Source: Spongilla lacustris
Lineage: Eukaryota > Porifera > Demospongiae > Spongillida > Spongillidae
Length of the DNA stretch: 64,000 nt
Reading direction: 5' to 3'
Assembly: GCA_949361645.1 (NCBI GenBank)
Contig: OX442426.1
Location: 6,754,602-6,818,601, forward strand
The position numbers were made by a program, and so were the translations under genes. Positions 55,354-64,000 of the stretch are shown here, piece by piece (within the stretch, counting starts at the first letter, position 1; every line of letters begins with the position of its first letter). Under the pieces are notes generated by a model. That model ran no database searches and was not told the DNA's origin. It worked only from the letters and a program-made list of their open reading frames with translations.

Positions 55354-58300
55354 CTAAGAAGAAAAAATGGCAATGCAAAAGTGCATTAGTGTTGGTCTAA
55401 TGTGTGTATATGTATCCTGCTCCGGGGCAATGTACCAATAGTTAAGAAAGTTTGTTCCCCTCCCACCCACCTACCCCCACCCCCAACCTTGCGCAATAGT
55501 CCATTATCCATTGTTATTACCTCCACAGTTTGGCACCTGTGTCTTCCCGATATGTTTATGTTTGCATGCACACACACACACACACACACATGCACACACA
55601 CACATACATACACAAATACACACACACACTGTGTGTGCATATGTGTATGTGGGAAGAGACATTTACATGTTTGATTGTTTGCCTTGGGAAGAGAGGCACT
55701 GATTCTAGGGAGACTTTCATTCCTCTGACACTATCATGTATATCTGCTTTTTAAGCAGATACCGTATATATCAACTACCGGTATCTGCATAAATCAAAAT
55801 ATTTGGGATTTGAAAACTCAAGAAAGTACACTTGTCTAGAGGATATCAGACCTTTGTGATAGGTAAGGAGCAAATGTAAGAGAATTTTTGGTGGTGAATT
55901 ACTATACAATCACTAAATTTAATTTAATTGGTCAGCAAATTGGTTTGGAAAATTGTGCAGCTTACTGTGGCATCGAACACCTGCCCATTGAGAGCTAGTG
56001 CAGGTAACACGGGAGGTGAATCTGCAAGCCGTTATAATACTCTCATTGCCTATACAGCCACCAATGTTTGGCCAGTACATGTAGTTTGATGATGAGCCCT
56101 GATCATAGTAAGAACCCGAGACAGCAGAACCATCTACATGTAAGAACATATACAGATGATCATGAGATGATAATAACAATATTAAAATTGTTTGAGTGAC
56201 ATACCTGTGTATCCCAACTGGCCACACACCACCTTGGCATCTGCTGTTGTCCACAAAGCATCACACACTGATCCCCATTTGTTTTGAAAACATGCCTCCA
56301 CCGTTCCTTCTGCGGATGAGGCTCCACCCACCAAACGAACCTTTCCACGAGTGCAAGCTAAATATGGAAGTGGCACCACATGCATACATCAGATATGTTA
56401 TTGTACTAATCAAATATTCATGTACACATAGCTGTGATGGTGTGGTGCGTGTTCAGCATGCTTAAGGTGGTCTGGTCATTCACAACAGCACAACAAGGTG
56501 TGATATGCCTTGGTAATCTAGCAATCATTGCAGGACTTAATCAGAGAAAGTTTCTGACAAGGCAAGATTCTCCCTGCTATTGATAGAGTGTGGGCTGTCA
56601 TGGACACTGACACCCAATTGTATGCTCGTCGCACTGTTCTCCTATCAGCTTAAATATTATATGTACCTGTTAGTACCTGTTAAAAATTATGGGTGGCTAG
56701 TTAACCCACTCACCCATCCATGTACCCATCCCATTGACCAAATTATGAGAAAACAACTGGGTGAAGTAACACAGGCCTGGCGGAAGGCTATAAAAACTGG
56801 TTGGGCTGATTAATTTCATTAGATTAATTAATATTCATCATTCATTATTCGACTGTTTATTAATACCTAATTATCAATATGCATGTTCATTCGGTCTGCA
56901 CAAAAATGCTCTGAAAATACGTTGCCTGTGTTCTGAGTTGGCTATGAACTCCCTGGCTGCTTCTTCAAGAATCAAGATCCAAAGCATCTGTATGTTCTTT
57001 GTGCATAAGTTAAAGATGGTTCAATCCCTTATTGCCCGGACAAAAAAACGAAGGGCAGAAAAAACCTTCAACAAACACTGACAATTCTGAAGCTTTTCTT
57101 GAGCATGAAGAGTGGAGTGAGTTTCGCCGATGTCTTTTGTAGTGGACAGTAAAGTGTACAGTTTCTCTACTGACTGTGCATGGCAATCGCTTGATTCGTG
57201 TTTGCGAAACACATCAGTAGCTGTCTTAAAGTGTACCCTCTAGTCTGAAAGCTTCCTCGGCATTTTTTTAAACTATATTTTGAAATCTCTGACAGCCTTA
57301 ATGCAAGTATGACAGAATACCTTGTCATCCGACTCGTGGTAATGTAACCACTTCCACTTGGAAAACCAGATTGGCTGGAAGCTAAGATGCTGTCTTCCTA
57401 TCTCCCTTCGCGGGAATTTAAAACCTGCTGGTTGATTGGGGGTATCTGATGCTACGGGTAATGTTGCTTCGAATGTAGCCATTGAATACATACCAGCTGC
57501 TGCGCAATGAATGATAAATTAAATATTTTTAAAAACGATTAATTAATATAACCTTAATATTAATAGTTATAAAAGGTGTCGACAGCAAAATGTGGTAGGC
57601 CCAACCAGCCCACCCGGTTCCGCCGGCCCTGTAACAGGGTGGGAAAGAGCTGCTCCACTCCACCTGCCCTTGTGTCTGAAGACCTAGCATTGTTTGATGC
57701 GGAGGTTCGTCGTCACTTTTGTGATTGTGTTGCAATTAATCCTTCTGTCTCTTGAGTGGCTTCAAGTTCAGCTGAGCCCCAGTAGGGGTGGTCTAGGCCT
57801 CCGTAGGGGTGGTCTAGGCCTCCATAGGTTGGCTTTACATTGCTCGGCTGCTTATCTGGCCTCAGTTAACAAAGCAGATTGTTCGGCTCCACTGGATGAG
57901 TTCACCTTACAAGCTGTCACCTTATTCAATAGCTTGGTTCCACCTGCAAGCTCCATCTCTGAAGAGTCTCTTCTGGAGCTCTGTTTAAGTCAAAAAGACT
58001 TATCGTCCAGAATTGATGACCATCAATTTGACAAGCTGTGCCTCATCTCCACTCCGGCCAACCATGCTCATCTACTGTCAGTCACATCATGTCATGCTTC
58101 CTCATGGCTAGCCGTAATTCCATCTAGGGGTCTTAATCTTAACTTGGAGCCAGACGAGTTCCAGGTTGCTTTAAAATGGTGAGCTACATTGTCCTTACTG
58201 CCCTGACCACCAGCTGGATCTTCTTGGGCATCATGCCATGACACGCAAAGGGGGTGGTGATGTTGCTTTGCACCACAACAGCTTAAGAGATGTTTTTGCA

Positions 58301-59088
58301 CAGTTTTGTCACAGGGCGAGGCTGGGTGGTCAGCTTGAGGTAGGTCATGGGTATGGGGCTGAAAATTCACTCAGTAGGCCGGCAGACATCCTAGTGGACC
58401 TAATAGTGGTCTCTCCGTTTAACTCCACTACATTGAATGAAGCGAGAGCCAGAAGTGGGTCAGCAGCTGTAAAGGTTGAAGTGCGCAAGCACAATGCCAA
58501 TGATGCCAAGTGCACAGAGTTGGGTTGGGTCTGCATAGTAGAGACCTATAGTAGTTTCTCGGCTGGCTGCCCGTCTGGCTTTGCAGTTGCAGTGCAGCAA
58601 TTCAAAGGCCATTGCAAACATCTATCAGAGACTGAACCTCACCTTAGTTCACAGCAATGCCAGAGCCTTGCTATCCCATGCTAGGTTTCAGCATTCAGTG
58701 GGCAAGGGCTGAAAATGTTTTTTTCCCTTCTTTATTTTTTCTCCTTTTGCCAGTTGTTTAACTTTGCAGTATGTGTGAGTGTGGTAAAGGTATAGTTATT
58801 GTCTTCATTTATCTGTGTGCATTCTTAATTGGGTTACTATATGGAAATCTGAGAAATATAAATATAACTATATACATAATTAAAATTATAATGGTGAAGT
58901 TCATGCATTAAAAATAATAATTCGCACAATGACTCTGATTATATATAACCTAGGCACCCAGTAAGATTGCAATATCTTACCACAGTTAGTTTCATCTGAT
59001 TTGTCTTTACAGTCATCATAGCCATCACACAGATAATTAGTATTGATGCACAGACCATTAGCACACTGGAAATTGGTAGATGGACAGT
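54935..59088 (-). CDS. SRCR/LDLa receptor gene 5, 3' part, open
   Basis: Exons, 5' to 3': LDLa 58981-59088, SRCR first half 56205-56357, SRCR second half 55966-56133, transmembrane/tail 54935-55353. All are phase 1, with normal GT-AG sites and no stop in 848 nt. The layout equals the last LDLa-SRCR-TM segment of gene 1. The 5' exons and signal peptide are not visible between 59.1 and 64 kb, so the gene either starts outside the window or is 5' truncated. The intron between LDLa and SRCR carries an antisense non-LTR fragment and a hAT insertion. The tail has PPAY and PPDY (PPxY motifs). The protein would be a surface receptor. Confidence 0.78.
55568..55630. repeat. CA repeat
   Basis: CA run with tg and ta interruptions in the last intron of gene 5, matching 47137-47225 but shorter. 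Confidence 0.9.
55966..56357 (-). CDS. Gene 5: SRCR domain, proximal type
   Basis: First half (56205-56357): [19 protein letters not shown] and [14 protein letters not shown]. Second half (55966-56133): [18 protein letters not shown] and WAGVRCHS. A six-base insertion (Tyr-Met region, NYMYW) distinguishes it from gene 4. Confidence 0.88.
57021..57212 (-). pseudogene. hAT transposase DUF4371-region fragment
   Basis: Encodes [20 protein letters not shown] and [19 protein letters not shown]. The FRKHESSxCHxxAV and LLKxxSxxRFxxR patterns normally follow the zinc finger in these transposases. The catalytic DDE and C-terminal dimerisation parts are absent. Confidence 0.75.
57273..57491 (-). pseudogene. 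hAT transposase N-terminal TTF-type zinc finger
   Basis: Encodes [20 protein letters not shown] and VFCHTCIKA. The FQxxWF...WLHY...VFCxxC pattern is the TTF-type/BED-like finger at the N-terminus of one hAT transposase group (the DUF4371 type). The frame starts with a Met at 57491, close to the right TIR. Confidence 0.8.
57680..58720 (+). pseudogene. Non-LTR retroelement C-terminal half, copy 2
   Basis: Same element as 48390-49640: [46 protein letters not shown], then, after a deletion, [32 protein letters not shown] and [10 protein letters not shown]. The long frame 57694-58182 is still open, but the element is deleted and frame-broken further on. Confidence 0.8.
58981..59088 (-). CDS. Gene 5: LDLa module
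   Basis: Reads [20 protein letters not shown], then [15 protein letters not shown]. Six cysteines, calcium cage intact, donor gtaaga. Confidence 0.88.
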
Positions 59089-59244
59089 CTGATTAGGGAA
59101 ATAGGAAAGGGCATCAATAACGTAAATTGATGCACAAATTCATGCAGTCAGACCATAAAGGAAATAACACTATTATCATCAGCTATCTGATAATATGAGT
59201 GTAGTTGACTTGTAGTTGCAATGAAAAGAAAGCGATTAAAGTAA

Positions 59245-59485
59245 ATAAAACATTCTTAATGAGAAAGTTGGTGACATATAGGATTTGAAGGCAATAATGG
59301 TGTAAAAAGAAGTGTCTAAGAATAAGAAATAGTCCTGTATTTAGCACATGAAAAATGTAACACCCCGTACTACAATAGGCGCTAAATATAGGACTATTTA
59401 GTTTTTCCTTATTATTATACGCTTATTTCCCTGCTTATTATATTGCCTTCAAATCACCAAATTTCTCATAGAGAATGTTTACATA
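59245..59485. mobile_element. Foldback MITE, copy at the duplication edge
   Basis: Left arm aacattcttaatgagaaagt, right arm tttctcatagagaatgttt. The centre taaatataggactattt is shared with 50300-50328. It is complete, unlike the copy 1 counterpart. Confidence 0.8.
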
Positions 59486-59517
59486 TATATATAATTATAT
59501 ATATATTATATATATAT

Positions 59518-60337
59518 GGGACAGTTTCCACGAAAATGGCCCTTCGTTTATAATTATAAAATCTTGTAAAATCGCTTTGCATTTGAATCGTAATAACTTC
59601 CGAACGATTAAGGCTATCAACTTCCTATTTTCAACACTTCATACCACACCATTTCTCTACGGTAAAATACATTTTGGGGTCTTGCACTTGCTCCATGCCA
59701 GAATTGCAACGTCCGATACCCCACCGTGTTCAAACTCAACATAACTTTCTGTAGGAGTTATGAAATCGCTTCAAATTTGGTTTGTAGATGGAGAGGTCCT
59801 ATACCTATCGATATGTTCTGTTCGTTAATTTTTATGCCATCCGTTACTGAGATACAGTCGAACAAACTACGTGCAGGTTTTCCCGCTTGATTCGCGCCAA
59901 TGTTATAATCCCCGCCTCCCCATACATTGAGCGGAACGCAATTTACCCAAATCATTGGCGCGAATCGAGCGCGAAAATGGGCACGTAGTTTGTTCAACTA
60001 TATCTCCGTAACGGATGGCATAAAAATCAACGAACAGAACAAATCGATAGGTATAGGACCTCTCCACCTACAAACCGAATTTGAAGCGATTTCATAACTC
60101 GTACAGAAAGTTATGTTGGGTTTGAACCTGATGCGGTATCGGGCATTGCAATTCTGGCACGGAGCAAGAGCAAGACCCCAAAATGTATTTCACCGTAGAG
60201 AAATGGTGTGGTATGAAGTGTTGACAATAGGAAGTTGATAGCCTTAACCGTTCGGAAGTTATTACGATTCAAATACATAGCAATTTTATATGATTTTATA
60301 ATTATAAACGAAGGGCCATTTTCGTGGAAACTGTCCC
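59518..60337. mobile_element. Long hairpin element A, 820 bp
   Basis: Both ends read GGGACAGTTTCCACGAAAAT when each is read inward. The two arms of about 380 bp are inverted copies with few differences, leaving a short central loop near 59900-59960. It is flanked by TA repeats, as expected for an element inserting at TA. The ORF at 59758-59997 follows from the palindrome and is not a gene. Confidence 0.9.
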
Positions 60338-60349
60338 ATATATATATAT

Positions 60350-61167
60350 GGGACAGTTTCCGCGAAAATGTCCGAGTTTTATAACATTATAATCTTATAA
60401 AAATACTTCTTGTTTGAATCGCTATATCTTCCGAACGCTAAACGCTATCAACTTCCTATTTTCGAAAGTTCATATTACACCATTTTTCTATGATAAATTA
60501 CATTTTGGAGTCTTGCACTTGCTCCATGCCAGTATTGCAACGTTCGATACCCGACCAGGTTCAAACCCGCCATAACTTTAGGTAGGAGTAATCAAATCGC
60601 TTCAAATTCGGTTTGTAGGTATAGAGGTCCTATACTTATCGATTTGTTCTGTTCGTTAATTTTTATGCCATCCGTTACGGAGATACAGTTGAACAAACTA
60701 CGTCCACTTTATCCCGCTCGATTCCTGCCAATGATTTTGGCAAATCGCGTCCCGCTCAATGTATGGGGAGGCGGTTGTTATATCATAGGCGCGAAACGAG
60801 CGGGAAAAAGTGCACGTAGTTTGTTCAACTGTATCTCCGTAACGGATGGCATAAAAATTAGCGAACAGTACAAATCGATAGGTATAGGACCTCTGTACCT
60901 ACAAACCAAATTTGAAGCGATTTGATTACTCCTACCCAAAGTTATGACGGGTTTGAACCCGGTCGGGTATCGAACGTTGCAATACTGGCATGGAGCAAGT
61001 GCAAGACTCCAAAATGTAATTTATCATAGCGAAATGGTGTAGTATGAACTTTTGAAAATAGAAATTCGATACCGTTTAGCGTTCGGAAGATATAGCGACT
61101 CAAACAAGAAGCATTTTTATAAGATTATAATGTTATAAAACTCGGACATTTTCGCGGAAACTGTCCC
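60350..61167. mobile_element. Long hairpin element B, 818 bp
   Basis: Ends read GGGACAGTTTCCGCGAAAAT inward. It has the same architecture as element A and diverged but clearly homologous sequence, for example aacggatggcataaaaat and caaatcgataggtatagga. The two elements are separated by only 12 bases (atatatatatat). Confidence 0.9.
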
Positions 61168-61169
61168 AT

Positions 61170-62130
61170 ATATATATATACTAGTTTGCTTGTTGTAGCT
61201 TTGCTTGCAGTATCGAGAGTTACGGCAGTAACTCTCATATAGGATTTGTGGCGTATCATGAATATCATTTTAAAAACGCGATCCGCGTATAACTCACGAA
61301 CCAAGAAACGGATAGTGTAGCTCTTTATTTCTATCGAGCCACAATGGAAAGACGATCATCTTCATGTTTTGTTCAAGACGCCAAACCGTTTACTTTAAGA
61401 GAACAAAAAAGGTCGTAGTTCTCGTTCCCAGACCTTGATTTGTCCATAGTCGTCTTTATGGGTGAGTATAACTCGAGATAGGAAAGGTTTTAAAGAGTGT
61501 CAGTTACACCAAAAAATCTAGAAAAATCCTACCGACTGCCCCTTGATGTCAGATATACATGTTTGGTATGAAGCAATAATTACGTCCGAGGACACAAGCG
61601 TTCCCATGACAATACCCATACGTATAATTAGACATTTATGGTACCATTATTGGCGTTGTCAAAATGCCTTCACGGGAACGAAAGTTGAGAGGAGAAAAAT
61701 TTAAAAGCGACACGAGGAATACGTCCTAAATCGAGACTATGAGTTAGAGTCCTCCCAAGTTCGGTACGATGCTGATGCTGAACAAAGGCGGGCGTCTGCT
61801 CGTGACATGTACATAGCAAATCTGGCGTCTAACCGAGCTTCTAAGAGGTGCGACAGGAAAAGAATTCCATTGCGGTGCGAGCTTCTAAGAGGCGGCGTTA
61901 TCAGACGAGAAACGAGCTCCTAAGAGGCAAAGCTTGGCGCGCGAGTTTCGATCTAGAACAGCTGCAAATGTAACATAACTGTAAACATTGTGTTGCTAGG
62001 CAATAAACATGGGAATTACAACGGCTGGATTTTGTCACACAATTGTATTTACTTGTACATTGTACTTATAGTATGTACGGGTTGCAAAGTACATGTACAC
62101 CTGTATACTAGTAGTCACAAAAAAAGTGAT
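61170..62130. other. No intact gene; degraded coding-like stretch
   Basis: Around 61660-61970 the plus strand has Arg/Lys/Ser-rich short frames with a repeated cgagcttctaagaggc word (about 61832, 61877 and, diverged, 61913). This could be the repeat-rich start of a mobile-element protein, but I cannot assign it. Confidence 0.3.
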
Positions 62131-62135
62131 TGAAA

Positions 62136-62416
62136 CAAGATATAAAAACATTCTCTCTGAGAAAGTTAGTGGCATATAGGATTTGAAGGCAATGGTGGTG
62201 TAAAAAGGAAGGGAACAAGGGATCAACGATGGTACAATTTTTTTGAATAGTCCTATATTAAGCAATGTAAAATTTATACATACTACGAAAGTGCTAAATA
62301 TATAGGACTTTTCAAAAAAAATTGTACCATCGTTGATCCCTTGTTCCCTTCCTTTTTACACCACCATTGCCTTCAAATCCTATATACCACTAAAGAATGT
62401 TTTTATATCTTGTACA
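62136..62416. mobile_element. Foldback MITE, complete copy
   Basis: Starts acaagatataaaaacattct, ends aatgtttttatatcttgt. The inner arms gaaggcaatggtggtgtaaa, gggatcaacgatggtacaat and agtcctatat all have inverted partners. One end of the right arm lost about 16 bases (ccactaaagaatg). Confidence 0.9.
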
Positions 62417-62419
62417 TAA

Positions 62420-62985
62420 TACATGCATGTACAAATTATCTCCCTCTTGAGCAGAAAGACAAAAACGTATTGATAGTGTAGAGAAGGTCCAATGCAACAT
62501 AAGGTACTGCACGTTGTTAGTTGGGCATTAGGTCTATATGCGCGTAGCCGAACAGTTATGGGCATAGCCGTATCGTATATACAGCTGTGCCATTGCCGTG
62601 CATGATATAAGTTTTACCTGGTTATGTAATTGGCCTAGCTGTCAGCCGCGGGCTCTTAATTCCTATTATACCTATAGTCATCGACGCTGTCCCGTTTGAA
62701 ACAGGTGCACTCTCTACTTCAGGGCCGTTCAGGCGACTCAGGCCAATCTGTATTTTCCAAACCGCTCAACGTTAATGTCAGTCTAATCAATGCGTAACAG
62801 CTGTATAAGTAATCATTGCGCGCCTTATTGCAGTAAATGCGTAACAGCTGCTATTACCCGTACTATTGACTGCCATGCAAGCTAATTAGCACACACAAAA
62901 AAAACCACGAATTCGAAGTTCATAACATAACGCAAACAACATCTTCCGATAGAATTGCGTTCCCTGGTAAGAAGAAAAAAAAAAC
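62420..62985. other. No gene seen
   Basis: Spacer with two copies of atgcgtaacagctg (about 62790 and 62838). No coding frame is supported. Confidence 0.4.
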
Positions 62986-63178
<193 letters not shown>

Positions 63179-63179
63179 C

Positions 63180-63900
63180 ACCGTTATCAGGACCCACGGT
63201 AGTGGGTCCTATGTAGGATTGGCTCCGTGGGCGTGGTTTTCGATCGAGCGTTTTAAAACCGTAACGAAGCGTTGCCTTTACTCGCCAGCTCGCATATAAT
63301 CCATCACAAACATGATAGATATGCACATATAACGTGAGGTTCGCTAAACAGTGCCGTTTACGTGGAGTGACAAGTCGGTAACAAAATTCCGCCATTTAAT
63401 TTTTGTTCACCTCCTCCGTCTTCCGTTCATCACGTATAACTCGCGACAGGAACGTCGTAAGAAGACGAGATTAGCTTCAAAAAGTAGCATTTTATTTCCA
63501 AACGTGCCCTTTCATACAAATAAGACCTACAGTTGTTAGCTGGTGATGAAATGCCGTGAAATGGCCCAAGCAGGTGCAATTCATTATCGGTGAAAATTCT
63601 CGGTTGCCTAGCAGTAGTAATATGACGTCACACACGCTACTGTTGCCAGGCTACGCAAACGTATACGCAGCTGCAGACACGTTTACAACAGGTGGTTCTA
63701 ATTCAGGAAAGGTGACCAAGCCAAAGAAACGGCTCGTTAACAAGGAGAACTCCGAGTTTAAGATATAGGTAGGCCTATCAATAAAATTAAAAAGAGGCCT
63801 ATATACGAATCTAAGCGTCCTATGCACTAAGTCATATGTTATACTCACTAAGCCATATATTATATTCACTGAACACTCCTGGCAGAGAAAAAAAAATTAG
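63180..63900. other. No gene assigned
   Basis: Short plus-strand frames (for example 63556-63768, ending KRLVNKENSEFKI) have no motif I recognise. A short hairpin (aggacccac/gtgggtcct) lies at about 63190-63211. Confidence 0.35.
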
Positions 63901-64000
63901 GGGAACAAGTAAATCAAAACTTCTCTATCGAAAAAGTGATTGGTGGGATGTAGGATTGGTGGTGCAAAAAGCAAGGAAACAAGGTACAGTATGTTAAAGT
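63890..64000. mobile_element. Diverged MITE arm at the window edge
   Basis: Contains ttctctatcgaaaaagtgat, taggattggtggtgcaaaaa and gcaaggaaacaaggta, a diverged form of the left arm of the foldback MITE. The rest lies beyond the window. Confidence 0.55.

Larger units (their letters stand above)
56772..57631 (-). mobile_element. hAT-like transposon, internally deleted, 860 bp
   Basis: Inverted ends CAGGCCTGGCGGAA (left) and CAGGGCCGGCGGAA (right, minus strand) are flanked by a 5-bp direct repeat taaca (56767-56771 and 57632-57636). The empty site survives at about 48342-48346 in duplication copy 1, where gaagtaacagggtggg is uninterrupted. The minus strand encodes two separated pieces of a hAT transposase. 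Most of the catalytic domain is missing, so the copy is non-autonomous. Confidence 0.9.
52933..59402. repeat. Segmental duplication, copy 2
   Basis: Homologous to 44636-50328 in the same orientation. It is longer because of a hAT element (56772-57631), a longer minisatellite and a complete MITE at the right end. It lacks the 48930-48960 stretch of the non-LTR fragment. Confidence 0.85.

Noticed and set aside
59758..59997. Two homologous ORFs (59758-59997 minus, 60644-60925 plus) as a gene pair
   Set aside because: They lie in the arms and centre of the two hairpin elements and mirror their palindromic structure; there is no start context or splice support.

Overview
This is eukaryotic, almost certainly metazoan nuclear DNA. 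It has short GT-AG exons, multi-kb introns, dinucleotide and poly-G/C tracts, and remnants of many transposon classes. The only recognisable gene family encodes membrane receptors built from LDL-receptor class A (LDLa) and scavenger-receptor cysteine-rich (SRCR) modules. That family, the density of TACATGTA-like words and the DIRS, BEL/Pao and Ty3 relics suggest an early-branching marine invertebrate, with a sponge my best guess. The organism call is inference, not something read from a marker gene.

Layout. 0-7 kb: old, diverged repeats carrying broken retroelement pieces (non-LTR C-terminus, BEL/Pao RNase H, DIRS-type RT, BEL/Pao and Ty3-type integrase). 7.5-8.9 kb: ACTGG-rich simple repeats and a 100-bp repeat. 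9.38-10.12 kb: a 40-bp minisatellite abutting a DIRS/Ngaro-like element (10.2-12.04 kb, RT end, RNase H, tyrosine recombinase). 13.2-15.25 kb, minus strand: a truncated Ty3/gypsy element (gag, protease, RT). 16.1-16.55 kb, minus strand: a candidate three-exon gene of 91 codons with housekeeping-type promoter motifs.

17.6-59.1 kb, minus strand: a tandem cluster of five SRCR/LDLa receptor genes. Gene 1 (17618-25256) can be assembled completely: signal peptide, three LDLa-SRCR pairs, transmembrane helix and Pro/Tyr-rich tail with PPxY motifs, 637 aa. Gene 2 (26059-35057) is also complete: signal peptide, LDLa-SRCR-LDLa-LDLa-SRCR, transmembrane helix and short tail, 431 aa. Gene 3 (41425-44634) is damaged: two nonsense codons in one SRCR domain and a 5' end cut by a duplication breakpoint. 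Genes 4 (about 46.5-50.0 kb) and 5 (54.9-59.1 kb) lie on the two copies of a roughly 6-kb segmental duplication; gene 4 has a frameshifted tail and a lost splice acceptor, while gene 5 is open as far as it can be followed. Every exon junction I could place is phase 1, so exons can be duplicated, lost or skipped without breaking frame, and the cluster shows the first two directly.

Mobile DNA sits among the receptors: a TIR-bounded element with a RecQ-like helicase exon (35.08-37.73 kb) whose end lies about 18 bp from the gene 2 start codon; a pogo-like element (38.23-39.64 kb); fragments of one non-LTR retroelement family; a foldback MITE family; an internally deleted hAT element with a 5-bp target duplication in only one duplication copy; and two adjacent 0.82-kb hairpin elements (59.5-61.2 kb). 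The last 3 kb hold a helicase-free repeat zone, a further MITE, a tRNA-like 3' half and a CA tract of about 138 bp.

All exon borders were placed by hand from the sequence and protein-module alignment; none is supported by transcript data.
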